NCBI GenBank assembly: GCA_964634005.1
Contig: CAZWKQ010000003.1
Coordinates: 137,583-201,582 of the forward strand
Origin: CAZWKQ01 sp964634005
GTDB lineage: Bacteria > Bacteroidota > Bacteroidia > Bacteroidales > JACABE01
Length of the DNA stretch: 64,000 nt
Direction: 5' to 3'
A program made the position numbers and the translations under genes. This document shows, in pieces, positions 45,781-54,904 of the stretch (positions are counted from its first letter, which is position 1; every line of letters begins with the position of its first letter). The notes under the pieces were generated by a model. It saw only the letters and a program-made list of their open reading frames with translations, searched no databases and had not been told where the DNA came from.

Positions 45781-45865
45781 GTATTTATTCAAATACTTTT
45801 TTTCATAAAAATTAAAGAGTTAATAGATTTTGGGACAGGAAACCTTCGGTTTCCTGTTTTTTTTA
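45781..45865 (+). ncRNA. Candidate small RNA (about 85 nt)
   Basis: Between the orphan promoter box and an intrinsic terminator. The 5' part forms GTATTT-ATTC-AAATAC (45781-45796), followed by seven T residues, then about 30 unstructured A-rich bases, then the terminator hairpin. No known RNA family is recognised. The alternative is that the terminator simply ends a long alaS 3' UTR and the box is chance. Confidence 0.35.
45835..45865 (+). terminator. Strong intrinsic terminator
   Basis: ACAGGAAAC (45835-45843), a CTTCG loop region and GTTTCCTGT (45849-45857), followed by eight or more T residues on the plus strand. The minus-strand reading lacks a U tract, so it serves plus-strand transcription although the nearest plus-strand gene ended 280 bases earlier. 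Confidence 0.85.
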
Positions 45866-45882
45866 ATTCTAAAAAAATTTAG

Positions 45883-47925
45883 TTAGGTAGGATATTCAAT
45901 TCTAATGTGATAAAAGTTAATTAAATTCCTAATAAGAATCTTTTTTATCTTGTCAATATCTCTGAAAGTAATATTTGAGTTAAGGAATTGATTATTTTCT
46001 ATTTGTCTGTTAATTACATCATTAACCAATTTGCTTATTTTTTCCTGAGTAGGGTTTTTAATACTTCTGGAGGCAGCTTCTATTGAATCTACTATCATCA
46101 AGACTGCAGTTTCCTTTGAGAAAGGGATAGGGCCTTTATAAGTATAAACCGATTCATTTATGTTTTCGTTAGGATATTCGCTGAGTTGTTTAAAATAAAA
46201 ATACTCGGTTTTCTTTGTACCGTGATGTGTTCTAATAAAATCGATTATTTGTTCGGGAATTCCATTTTTTCTGGCAATTTTAATTCCCTTTATTACGTGG
46301 CTTACGATTATTTCCGCACTTTCGTCATAAGTAAGTTCATTATGAGGATTTATTCCTGAAGTTTGGTTTTCGATAAAATAAAGAGGCATCTCAATTTTTC
46401 CGATATCGTGATACAAAGCTCCTGCTCTTGCCAATAGGGCATTTCCGCCAATTTCGAATATTACTTCTTCAACCAAATTTGCCACTTGTATCGAATGTTG
46501 AAAGGTACCGGGAGCTTTTGAAGCAAGTTCTCTTAAAAGTTTAGTATTTGTATTCGATAGTTCCATTAACGAAACATCTGTTGCATATCCGAAAATCTTT
46601 TCAAACACGAATATTAAAGGATAAGAAAATAGTGTTAATAATGAACTTGCGGCAAAATATGTAACTATTGTTTGAAATTCTGAAGTTATTTTACCTTCTT
46701 GGGTTAGAACCAACCCGAAATATAAAAGTGAGTATGTTATAAATATCAGAAATGACGTGAAAAAAAACTGAGAACGGTTTTCTAACCTTGATATGCTTAT
46801 TATTGTTATAATGCCTGTAATCATCTGAATGAAAACAAATTCAAAACTGTTTGGTACTAAAAATCCTATTATCAATATAGTAACTAAATGAACTAGTAAA
46901 GCAAGGTTGGAATTAAAAAATACTCTGATAATAATAGGAACCATACAAAATGGTAAAATGTAAATATATTGAGGGCTGGTTTTTATTAAAATGCTGGTTA
47001 ATAATACCATAGCAGATATTACAATAAGAATTAGTATCACTTTTTTATTGTCGGCTAAAATATCTTTAAGAAATTCTTTAAGAAAAATATATAAAGCTAA
47101 TAGAGAGGCTGTTAGAAGTATAATTTGTCCGATTAAAACAATAAAATATGATATGTTACTCTCGTTTTTTCTTTCATAATCAAATTTAAGTGATTCTAAA
47201 ATCTGACTTTTTTCGGGAGTTATAAGCTCTCCTTTCGAAATGATAAGCTGACCTTGTTCAATTAAACCTTTTGCAGGCGATATTTCGGATACAATTTCAT
47301 TTATAGCTTTATCGGTAAGTGTTAGGTCGTATTTTACATTCTGTATAAGCGACGATTCAATTAGCGAAATTAATTGATTTTCGTTTGATAATTTAAGTGA
47401 CTTTATTTTTGATTTTATATAATTATAGGCTTGTGGAATAGTATAAAAATTCTCTAGTGTTTTTTTCTCGGCTAAATTATTTTTTATATAAATAATCTCA
47501 TAATCAGATGGTTTGTTTTCAATAACATTGTTAATTTCTATTATTCCTTTTTCGAATACGGAATCTATTATTTGATAAATTGTATTATTAAGATAATCAG
47601 ATATTTCAATATTAGAATTTTTTAAATTTTCTTTGAATTGATTTTTTTTATCGTTAGTAAGTTTTGTATCGAAAATAAAGTAAAGAAGTGCGTTTTTAGT
47701 CTTTTGTTGTTTTTCTTCCAATAATTCTTTTTGGGTTTTTAAAATAGGGAAATCGTATGGAGCAATAAGGTCTTCATGCATCCAGTATTTTCCGGTTTTA
47801 AATTCGTATTTAAAAGTTGCTTCACGAGGGAAAAGCCAAACTAAAAGTAAAATTGAAACTATAAACAGAAATAATTTATATATTTCGTTGTAATTGTGTA
47901 GGATATTCCTTTTGAAATACTTCAT
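45883..47925 (-). CDS. pgpH: 7TM-HD family phosphodiesterase (PgpH/YqfF-like)
   Basis: A 680-residue membrane protein: one N-terminal helix (FLFIVSILLLVWLF), a large extracytoplasmic 7TMR-HDED domain (residues about 40-265), seven transmembrane helices (about 265-450), and a cytoplasmic HD domain. The HD domain has HSIQVANLVEEV, ALYHDIGKIEMPLYFIENQ (the HD pair near residue 512) and RTHHGT, the pattern of PgpH enzymes that hydrolyse cyclic di-AMP in Listeria. The role here is inferred to be c-di-AMP turnover linked to envelope or osmotic state. No diadenylate cyclase gene is in the window. Confidence 0.88.
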   Translation of the reverse strand: MKYFKRNILHNYNEIYKLFLFIVSILLLVWLFPREATFKYEFKTGKYWMHEDLIAPYDFPILKTQKELLEEKQQKTKNALLYFIFDTKLTNDKKNQFKENLKNSNIEISDYLNNTIYQIIDSVFEKGIIEINNVIENKPSDYEIIYIKNNLAEKKTLENFYTIPQAYNYIKSKIKSLKLSNENQLISLIESSLIQNVKYDLTLTDKAINEIVSEISPAKGLIEQGQLIISKGELITPEKSQILESLKFDYERKNESNISYFIVLIGQIILLTASLLALYIFLKEFLKDILADNKKVILILIVISAMVLLTSILIKTSPQYIYILPFCMVPIIIRVFFNSNLALLVHLVTILIIGFLVPNSFEFVFIQMITGIITIISISRLENRSQFFFTSFLIFITYSLLYFGLVLTQEGKITSEFQTIVTYFAASSLLTLFSYPLIFVFEKIFGYATDVSLMELSNTNTKLLRELASKAPGTFQHSIQVANLVEEVIFEIGGNALLARAGALYHDIGKIEMPLYFIENQTSGINPHNELTYDESAEIIVSHVIKGIKIARKNGIPEQIIDFIRTHHGTKKTEYFYFKQLSEYPNENINESVYTYKGPIPFSKETAVLMIVDSIEAASRSIKNPTQEKISKLVNDVINRQIENNQFLNSNITFRDIDKIKKILIRNLINFYHIRIEYPT

Positions 47926-47931
47926 ATAATT

Positions 47932-47963
47932 GGTATTTGAAGTGAGCTAAAATTTCAAATACC
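47932..47963. repeat. Ten-base inverted repeat upstream of pgpH
   Basis: GGTATTTGAA (47932-47941) and TTCAAATACC (47954-47963) are perfect complements separated by 12 bases, seven bases before the pgpH start codon. With no U tract it is not a terminator; it is either an operator or a leader hairpin. Confidence 0.5.
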
Positions 47964-48003
47964 GAAATTAGTTAAAATTAGTAAATAAGTAAAAAATTTA
48001 TTA

Positions 48004-48372
48004 CTACTTTTTAAAAATAAAGTAAACGGCCAGTACTAAAAAGAAGAAACCTATTAAATGGTTAATTCTGAGATGTTCGCTTTTAAAAAAAATTAAAGAA
48101 AAGGCCATAAAAACAACCAGGGTTATAACTTCCTGTATTACTTTAAGTTGAAGTAATGAGAATGGACCTCCGTTTCCTTTATAGCCTATTCTGTTTGCTG
48201 GAACCATTAAGAAATATTCAAATAATGCAATTCCCCAGCTTATAAGAATAACACTTATTAAGCCGAGGTTTTCAAGCCATTTCATTTCTTTAAATTTCAA
48301 ATGACCGTACCATGCAAAAGTCATAAATGTATTGGATAAAATAAGCAATACAATTGTGTAAAGACTTTTCAT
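48004..48372 (-). CDS. DUF486 family small membrane protein (DMT-like)
   Basis: A 122-residue protein with four hydrophobic helices. It has the DUF486 signature: YGHLKFKEMKW in the first loop, ISWGIALFEYFLMVPANRIG near residues 44-63 and LKVIQEVITLVVFMAFS near residue 76. The family is distantly related to drug/metabolite transporters (EamA/SMR), and no substrate is known. It lies 23 bases downstream of the large redox fusion gene on the same strand and is probably cotranscribed with it, so it could move a substrate or product of that enzyme. Confidence 0.8.
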   Translation of the reverse strand: MKSLYTIVLLILSNTFMTFAWYGHLKFKEMKWLENLGLISVILISWGIALFEYFLMVPANRIGYKGNGGPFSLLQLKVIQEVITLVVFMAFSLIFFKSEHLRINHLIGFFFLVLAVYFIFKK

Positions 48373-48395
48373 ATTGAATAAAATAATTAATTGAT

Positions 48396-51300
48396 CTATT
48401 TAAATGCTTTTTCGGGAAGACCGTCACCGTTGAGTTTAAGTCTGTTGAAGTAAGCCGGAGTTTCTTTTCCTGTTAGTTTATCGACAAATAATTTTGCAAG
48501 ATATTGACTTAACATGAAGCCATGACCTCTAAGACCAACGAATAATCCTAATTCAGGGTCAACAATATAGCGAGGTTCGACATAATAACCTGCCCAAACG
48601 GCTTGAAATCCTACAGAAGACAAATTGGGTATCCAATCTACAAAAATTTCGGAAACAATTTCGATAAATTCTTTTGAGTTTATTCTTAGATTTTTATCGG
48701 TTTCTTTAGCATCTATAGCAGGTGAAGCACAACCTATTATTTGTCCGGTTTCGTGTAACTGTTGCCCATAAACTGCAGAAAATCCTTTGTATTTTCTTCT
48801 GTCAATAAGCATATCGAGCGAATCGCCGTTAATTCCGAGCATTGGAAGTCGTCGGGTAATGAAAGCCTGATGTTTAACAGGAAATAAGCCGGTTTCTATT
48901 CCTAGCATATTTGCATATTTTTCAGCTTCAGGACCCAATGCATTTATAAAGTGCTTTGTTTCATATTCTACATATTCATTTTCATGAGTATGAACAACAA
49001 CCAAATAGTTATCATTATTTTTTCTTACATCGATTAACTTGCAGTCTTCGAGAATTGTACCGCCTTTTTCAATTCCAATATTTCTGATTAATTCGATAAC
49101 CTTACCCGGAGTAGCTTGCCAGCAATCTTTAGTAATTAGAGCAGACCTGTAAGTGTTTAATTTTGTATTAAAATATGGTGAGATTTCATTCTTAAAATCT
49201 TTTGCATCAACCATATATGCATTCGACCATGCTCTCGATGCATCCAATGCCTTATATGTTTCGTCATCATGAGCAAAACTTACATATCTTATCGGTTTAT
49301 AATCAATATTCTTTATGTTTTGCAGTTCTTTGAAAATTTCAAGATTATGAACAGCAATATCAGAAATTTCGGGAACAGTAAATGCCGGTCTTCCTCCTGC
49401 AATATTTCTCCACGAAGCCCCTCTTCCGTAGTTGATAAGCAAAGGTTTCATTCCTGCTTCCGACATATAACGGAATAAAGCACTTCCTCCAATACCTCCA
49501 CCTGCTATCAATGCTTCAACTTTAACTCTTTTTGTAGGATTACCGTTAATATTGGTTATAATTTGTTCGTGATATGTAGAAGGATAAAGTTCGCCCATTC
49601 CTATTTGATTTGAAAGCGGACCGCGAGGAGTTGCATCGCCTAATATTTCCACTCCATAAGGTCGTATCATTTGTTTCATTCTGGGGATACATCTTTTACC
49701 GCGACATGGTCCCATACCTAAACGTGTAGTGTGTTTTACTTCATCAACTGAGATGAATTTTCTATTTCCAACTATGCTTAAAACATCTATCACACTAACA
49801 TCGTCGCAATGGCAAACATAAGTTTCGCTTTCTATTTCGGTAAATGGCTTAAATTCGATCTTTTCGGGATAATTTTCTTTAACGATAAAACCACGAACAT
49901 CAACCAATTTTTCTCCACTGATGTCAATTGATTTAACTCTTGCTATATCGGTTTTATTGGGCTTTTTAAGAATTTTTTCTATTAATCCCTGACCCAATAT
50001 TTTACCGTTATTATCAACAAGATATACTTCCGAGCCTTCTTCGGCTTTATATTCTATTGGAAGAAACAGCCAGTTCTTTTTTAAATTGTAACCGAATATT
50101 GCTAATCCGGGACATTGATAAACGCAATCCATGCAGCCGACACATTTATCAAAATCGATGTTAGGAACGGTACTTGTTGATGATTTTGTTATTGCACCGT
50201 ATTTACAAGCAAAAGCACAGGGATTGCAGGCAAAACCATATAAGCAATCTATTTGAACAAAGCCTTTTTCCTCCATTCTTTCTTTTGAAGGTAAAAAAGG
50301 CTTATCGATTATTTTTACAGGATGCTGTTGAGAATCGATATATTCTTTCGATATGCTCAGATATTCGTCGTAGTTGTAACGTTTGCCCAATTCTTGCAGA
50401 ATTTCAAAAGCAACTTGTTTGCCTCTTAGAACGGCACTGGTTCCTTCTCCAATTCTAATTGCATCGCCAACTCCGTAGCAACTTCTTCCGAAAATTTCAT
50501 TTCCTTTTATCAGGAGTTGGTCGTCGGGAATTAAACCTGTACAAATGTTTATTGCATCAATACCGTCAATAACTTTTTCCGTACCTTTAATCGGTTTAAA
50601 GTTTTCACATTCGGCTATAACTGCTCCTACAATTCCATTATGTTCTTTATTTGGTATTGCCTTAAGCAGAATATGAGAAGTAAGTATAGGTATTCCTAAT
50701 CTTCTGACGCGGTTTGCCTGAACCGGAAAACCACCTTCGTTTGGTTGGGCTTCAATAATTGCTTTTACTTTTGCTCCGGCTTGCATAAGTTGATATGAAG
50801 TCAGATAACCAATATTACCTGCACCGACTGTAAGAACATTTTTCCCCAGTAGAGTAAATTCGGTATTCATCATTTTTTGAACTACCGCTGCTGTATATAC
50901 TCCAGGTAAATCATCATTTTCAAAAGTCGGCATAAAAGGAACGGCACCTGTAGCTATAATAAGTTGTTCGCAATCAATATAATATATTTCCTCTTCTTTT
51001 ATATTTTTTACTGCTATCCTTTTACCTTCGAGTATATCCCAAACTGTAGAATTAAGAAAAATTCCGTTATGATTTTCACCGGCAAGCGTTGTTGCTATGT
51101 CAAATCCTCTCATTCCACCAAATTTTTTTTCTTTTTCGAAAAAGAAAAATTGATGTGTTTGCATAAGAAATTGACCGCCAATTTTATCATTATTATCAAC
51201 GACAATATTGCTTATATTGTGTTTATTTAGCTCTTCACGGGCAGCTAATCCTGCCGGTCCGGCACCTATTATTACTACTTGAGTTTTGTAAACCTTGAAT

Positions 51301-51626
51301 GGTTTATTTTTTTGATATTCAACTATATCAGGATTATAATCTTTAGGGATTTCTCTTACCTCTTTAATATTATCGATTTTAGTTATACAGATTCTTTTTA
51401 TTTGTCCGTCGACAAGCATTTCACATGCGCCGCATTTTCCTATTCCGCATTCGAGGCTACGCTCACGATTGTGTAAACTGTGGCTGTGTACGGGAAATCC
51501 TGCCTGATGCAGAGCAGCAGCTATTGTGAACCCTTTTTCACCTGTTATTGTATGATTTTCAAATTTAAATGTATGTTTCTCGGTTTCAGGGATATGTAAT
51601 ATAGGATGTTCGTTAATTTTATACAT
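48396..51626 (-). CDS. Five-module redox fusion: [2Fe-2S] / FAD-NAD(P) oxidoreductase / ferredoxin / BFD-like / DAO-type amine dehydrogenase
   Basis: A 1076-residue cytoplasmic flavo-iron-sulfur protein. Module 1: Fer2_4-type [2Fe-2S] with Cys60, 65, 68 and 80 (CGIGKCGACEM). Module 2: pyridine-nucleotide-disulfide-type FAD domain, VIIGAGPAGLAAR at residues 118-130, with a second Rossmann site VLTVGAGNIGYLTSY. Module 3: ferredoxin-like, with FACNPCAFACKYGA and CVGCMDCVYQCPG (about residues 465-510). Module 4: BFD-like [2Fe-2S], YVCHCDDVSV and GPCRGKRCIP (about 604-645). Module 5: DAO-type FAD domain, ALIAGGGIGGSALF near residue 704. These parts are separate subunits in HcnABC, opine oxidase and D-hydroxyproline dehydrogenase. 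The likely activity is oxidation of an imino or amino acid; the substrate is unknown. Confidence 0.8.
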   Translation of the reverse strand: MYKINEHPILHIPETEKHTFKFENHTITGEKGFTIAAALHQAGFPVHSHSLHNRERSLECGIGKCGACEMLVDGQIKRICITKIDNIKEVREIPKDYNPDIVEYQKNKPFKVYKTQVVIIGAGPAGLAAREELNKHNISNIVVDNNDKIGGQFLMQTHQFFFFEKEKKFGGMRGFDIATTLAGENHNGIFLNSTVWDILEGKRIAVKNIKEEEIYYIDCEQLIIATGAVPFMPTFENDDLPGVYTAAVVQKMMNTEFTLLGKNVLTVGAGNIGYLTSYQLMQAGAKVKAIIEAQPNEGGFPVQANRVRRLGIPILTSHILLKAIPNKEHNGIVGAVIAECENFKPIKGTEKVIDGIDAINICTGLIPDDQLLIKGNEIFGRSCYGVGDAIRIGEGTSAVLRGKQVAFEILQELGKRYNYDEYLSISKEYIDSQQHPVKIIDKPFLPSKERMEEKGFVQIDCLYGFACNPCAFACKYGAITKSSTSTVPNIDFDKCVGCMDCVYQCPGLAIFGYNLKKNWLFLPIEYKAEEGSEVYLVDNNGKILGQGLIEKILKKPNKTDIARVKSIDISGEKLVDVRGFIVKENYPEKIEFKPFTEIESETYVCHCDDVSVIDVLSIVGNRKFISVDEVKHTTRLGMGPCRGKRCIPRMKQMIRPYGVEILGDATPRGPLSNQIGMGELYPSTYHEQIITNINGNPTKRVKVEALIAGGGIGGSALFRYMSEAGMKPLLINYGRGASWRNIAGGRPAFTVPEISDIAVHNLEIFKELQNIKNIDYKPIRYVSFAHDDETYKALDASRAWSNAYMVDAKDFKNEISPYFNTKLNTYRSALITKDCWQATPGKVIELIRNIGIEKGGTILEDCKLIDVRKNNDNYLVVVHTHENEYVEYETKHFINALGPEAEKYANMLGIETGLFPVKHQAFITRRLPMLGINGDSLDMLIDRRKYKGFSAVYGQQLHETGQIIGCASPAIDAKETDKNLRINSKEFIEIVSEIFVDWIPNLSSVGFQAVWAGYYVEPRYIVDPELGLFVGLRGHGFMLSQYLAKLFVDKLTGKETPAYFNRLKLNGDGLPEKAFK

Positions 51627-51671
51627 AAAGTAAATTGATTTTTAAGGTAAATTTGACATAAAAATTTGGGG

Positions 51672-51679
51672 CAAAATTA
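51672..51679 (-). promoter_or_regulatory. Promoter -7 box of the redox fusion gene
   Basis: On the minus strand TAATTTTG, an exact TAnnTTTG match 46 bases upstream of the start codon. Confidence 0.5.
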
Positions 51680-51817
51680 CATTTTTTTAACTTTTTGAAT
51701 ATAGTTTGCCAAACTCTTTTTTGTTAATAAAGGGTTATAATAATTGGGAAAGATTTTTTTACATATTGAATTAAAAATTAAATTATTAACTAAATTTTGG
51801 AAAAACAAAAAGCAAAA

Positions 51818-53536
51818 TTAGTTTTCTATCCAATCGCCATTTTCTTTTATTAAATCAATAAGTTTTTCTAAAGCTATATCTTCAGGAAGGTTTTTTTCGA
51901 CAATTTCTTTTGCTTTGTAAAGCGTAACTTTGCCATTGCCTGAACCGACGTAACCGTAATCAGCATCGGCCATTTCCCCGGGACCGTTTACTATACACCC
52001 CATTACCGCTATTTTAATTCCTTTCAGATGATTCGTTTTTTCTTTTACTTTTTTCAATGAAGTTTCAATATCAAATTGGGTTCTGCCACAGGAAGGACAT
52101 GCAATATATTCGGCTTTGCTTATTCTGTATCCGCCGGCTTGTAATATATTGAACATGGTTTGAACAATATATTCATTTTCAAGATTTGGATTTTCAAGTA
52201 AAATACCGTCGCCAAATCCATTGTTCAATAATGTAATAATGTCAATTGTTGCCGATATATTAAACAATTCTTTATCATCAGTATTGTATTCTTTTTTTAT
52301 GATAACAGGAATTGTCAATTTATTTTCTGAAAGTATAGAAAAAAATTCTGTTTCGGCATCGGTTCCTTTATCGGATAAACTTAGCAGAATTACATTATTA
52401 TCTTCATCGAAATACTGTTCTTTAAATTCAGGCAATTTACTTTTGAAAAATTCTAAATCGTTAATAATAATTAAATTATAAGAAATATTCGAATCGGTGT
52501 TACTAATAATTTTATCTTCTGTAATTCTAAAGTCGGCTTTAGGATAGTTACTTACGACAGCAATATTATTTTTGCCGCCAATGCCTTTCAGATTTCTGCT
52601 TATTCGGTTTTGAAATTCAATATTATTGTCAGTTTTGAAATTGTAATTATGAGAACTTTGTGACTTATAGGCAGAAAAAATAATTTTTTTTGCGGCAGGA
52701 ATTTCGAATTCGGGAGCTTCGGTAAGCGAAACCCTAATAGTATCGCCAATACCTTCTTTTAATAGTACACCAATTCCGGCTGCCGATTTAATCCTGCCGT
52801 CTTCGGCATTTCCGGCCTCAGTAACTCCCAAATGTATTGGAAAGTTAAAGTTTTCGGCCTTCATACTCGAAACCAACAGCTTGTTTGAGGCAATCATAAC
52901 CTTTACATTGCTCGATTTCATTGATAATACCAAATCGTTAAACTCAAAATCGTTGAATATTCTGATGAATTCCATAGCTGATTCAACCATACCCCTTGGA
53001 GTATCACCATAACGATTCAATATTCTGTACGAAAGCGACCCGTGATTGGTGCCAATTCTAATGGCAGTTTTATTTTTCTTACATATTTCGATTAAAGGAA
53101 ACAAACGCTCAGAAATTCTCTTTAGTTCATCGTTGTATTCTGTTTCGGTGTATATTGATTTCTTATTTCTGTCGATATAATTTCCGGGGTTTATTCTTAC
53201 TTTTTCAACAATGGAAGCAGCTATTTCGGCAGCTTTAGGATTAAAATGTATATCAGCTATTAATGGGATGTTATATCCTTTATTATTCAATTCATTTTTA
53301 ATAGTTTCCAGATGGTGGGCTTCTTTAATTCCCTGAGCTGTTATTCTTATGTATTCGCATCCTGCGTTGATAAGGCGTAAACATTGATTGACAGTGGCAT
53401 CAGTGTCGAGAGTGTCGGTATTGGTCATCGATTGTATTCTTACAGGATTGTCGGCTCCCATAGGAATTTTGCCGATAAAAACCTCACGTGTCTTAAATCT
53501 TTTATTTAAGAAAAAATTTTTTTCGGAAATGTGCAT
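51818..53536 (-). CDS. ispG: 4-hydroxy-3-methylbut-2-enyl diphosphate synthase, large insert-containing form
   Basis: IspG (GcpE) converts MEcPP to HMBPP in the MEP isoprenoid pathway using a [4Fe-4S] cluster. The TIM-barrel half begins IGKIPMGADNPVRIQSMTNTD-like near residues 22-42 and includes RVSLTEAPEFE. The C-terminal cluster domain has CPSCGRTQFD and GCIVNGPGEMADADYGYVG. At 572 residues it is far longer than the E. coli enzyme (about 370): residues about 290-480 form the extra domain known from plant, chlamydial and Bacteroidota IspG. It supplies precursors for undecaprenyl carriers used by the envelope genes in this window. It is 18 bases downstream of the radical SAM gene. Confidence 0.96.
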   Translation of the reverse strand: MHISEKNFFLNKRFKTREVFIGKIPMGADNPVRIQSMTNTDTLDTDATVNQCLRLINAGCEYIRITAQGIKEAHHLETIKNELNNKGYNIPLIADIHFNPKAAEIAASIVEKVRINPGNYIDRNKKSIYTETEYNDELKRISERLFPLIEICKKNKTAIRIGTNHGSLSYRILNRYGDTPRGMVESAMEFIRIFNDFEFNDLVLSMKSSNVKVMIASNKLLVSSMKAENFNFPIHLGVTEAGNAEDGRIKSAAGIGVLLKEGIGDTIRVSLTEAPEFEIPAAKKIIFSAYKSQSSHNYNFKTDNNIEFQNRISRNLKGIGGKNNIAVVSNYPKADFRITEDKIISNTDSNISYNLIIINDLEFFKSKLPEFKEQYFDEDNNVILLSLSDKGTDAETEFFSILSENKLTIPVIIKKEYNTDDKELFNISATIDIITLLNNGFGDGILLENPNLENEYIVQTMFNILQAGGYRISKAEYIACPSCGRTQFDIETSLKKVKEKTNHLKGIKIAVMGCIVNGPGEMADADYGYVGSGNGKVTLYKAKEIVEKNLPEDIALEKLIDLIKENGDWIEN

Positions 53537-53554
53537 AAAATCAAAATGTTAACA

Positions 53555-54883
53555 TTAAATAGGGAATAAAGTATCTTTTTTCAAAAGATTTAACTCTCTG
53601 CCTACTTTTAAGTTTATTTTCAGAATTTCCTCATTTGTTTTACTTTCGGTTGAATGATACTCCTGTATTAATCGGGCAATCAATACACAAGCCGTACAAG
53701 GATGGGAAATATCGTTGTAAATGTATTTATATGGTTCGTAAAGCATATTTACGTAATGCTGAATATTTTTATTTCTAAACTCAGTAGTAACTATGTCGTT
53801 AAAATTATTTAAAACCTGATAAAGCGAGGTTTCATTGATATTTCCCAAATTAGAAAGGCCAACTCCGTACATACACGAACGAACGCCGCCATCGGGGGCT
53901 ATTGTAAGCATATTTGGGCGAAAATAACCCTTACATTTACAATAACTTTCATTAATGAGAGAGTAAAAATCTTTTTCAATACTATGATTCTTGTAAAGAT
54001 TATTAGCACCACCCATATCTACTAAGTCAAGGGAAATAGGAGTCATATATTTAAATTCGCTTACCGAGAGAGCAATTTTAAGATATTCGATAAAAGATTC
54101 CATTTGTTTACGCGAATTTACTGACGAAATTATTTCGTATTTCAATCCTAAGGTTTCGCATGAATTGATAATGGCGGTGAGTTGTTTTACCCCTGTTTTA
54201 TTTTTATCAATCCTCGAGTCGAAACTAAGCGATAAATGAGTAAGTCCGCTCTTTTTCAGTGCTTTTACCAGCGAAAGTGGTGTGGTAAAGAAATCGTCGC
54301 CTGCTTTAAACAGGTATTTGTTGCCCCAGAATGCATTGGTAAACAATCTTGTAGGAACTCCCAAGCTTGAAGCGTAACTTATTAATTTAAAAATATTAAC
54401 TTTAGCCAGTAATGCTTCTCCTCCGGTAAAATTTATTCCCTCTTTTATTATTCCCGAAAAATATGCATCGGCAATAATTCTTTTTACTGTATCAAAATTC
54501 AGGTAATTGTTTTTATATGTATTTCGGGCTTTTTTCAAAATACAATGTGGACAATTTGAGTTACATTCATAAGTTAGCTCAAAATTTAAGGCTTCTATAT
54601 TCGAAATTGGAGATAGTTGATAATTTTTTAAAAATTCGGTTCTAAGAGTTTCTGTTTTACTGCTGTCAATTTCTTCTAATTCGATTAAATTAAGTTCTTT
54701 AAGCTTGTTTGTTGTTTTACTGTCAAAAGTGTTATCGAATATTATTAATCCTTCGTTATAAATTTGGAGTAAAATCTTAAAGTTTTTTTCAGAATTTAAT
54801 TTTGCAGCTTCAAGCCTATTTTTTAGCAAGCCTTTGTAAATCAAATTACAGCATAGATTTGTCAATCTTATGATTTGAATCAT
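53555..54883 (-). CDS. Radical SAM/SPASM enzyme, maturase-like
   Basis: A protein of about 442 residues. I use the ATG at 54883: the alternative TTG at 54907 lies inside a promoter -7 box. The N-terminal ~90 residues are a separate helical or winged region without recognised motifs (possibly recognition-type). The radical SAM core has CNSNCPHC (CX3CX2C) near residue 107, the GGE motif NFTGGEALLA and SLSFDSRIDKNKT. The C-terminal region has SPASM-like cysteines (YCKCKGYFRPN; GGVRSCMYG; SHPCTACV). SPASM enzymes commonly modify ribosomal peptides or proteins. The gene just upstream encodes a secreted protein with four near-identical 17-residue repeats, a candidate but unproven substrate. ispG follows after 18 bases. 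Confidence 0.83.
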   Translation of the reverse strand: MIQIIRLTNLCCNLIYKGLLKNRLEAAKLNSEKNFKILLQIYNEGLIIFDNTFDSKTTNKLKELNLIELEEIDSSKTETLRTEFLKNYQLSPISNIEALNFELTYECNSNCPHCILKKARNTYKNNYLNFDTVKRIIADAYFSGIIKEGINFTGGEALLAKVNIFKLISYASSLGVPTRLFTNAFWGNKYLFKAGDDFFTTPLSLVKALKKSGLTHLSLSFDSRIDKNKTGVKQLTAIINSCETLGLKYEIISSVNSRKQMESFIEYLKIALSVSEFKYMTPISLDLVDMGGANNLYKNHSIEKDFYSLINESYCKCKGYFRPNMLTIAPDGGVRSCMYGVGLSNLGNINETSLYQVLNNFNDIVTTEFRNKNIQHYVNMLYEPYKYIYNDISHPCTACVLIARLIQEYHSTESKTNEEILKINLKVGRELNLLKKDTLFPI

Positions 54884-54904
54884 GGTTTTTATAAAATAAC
54901 ACCA

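Larger units (their letters stand above)
45552..45882. other. 331-base intergenic region after alaS, containing a possible small RNA unit
   Basis: No protein-coding frame of note. The first 210 bases are AT-rich with no structure I can defend. Toward the right end a promoter-like box, a short AT hairpin with a T run and a strong terminator follow one another on the plus strand; these are listed separately. Confidence 0.5.
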
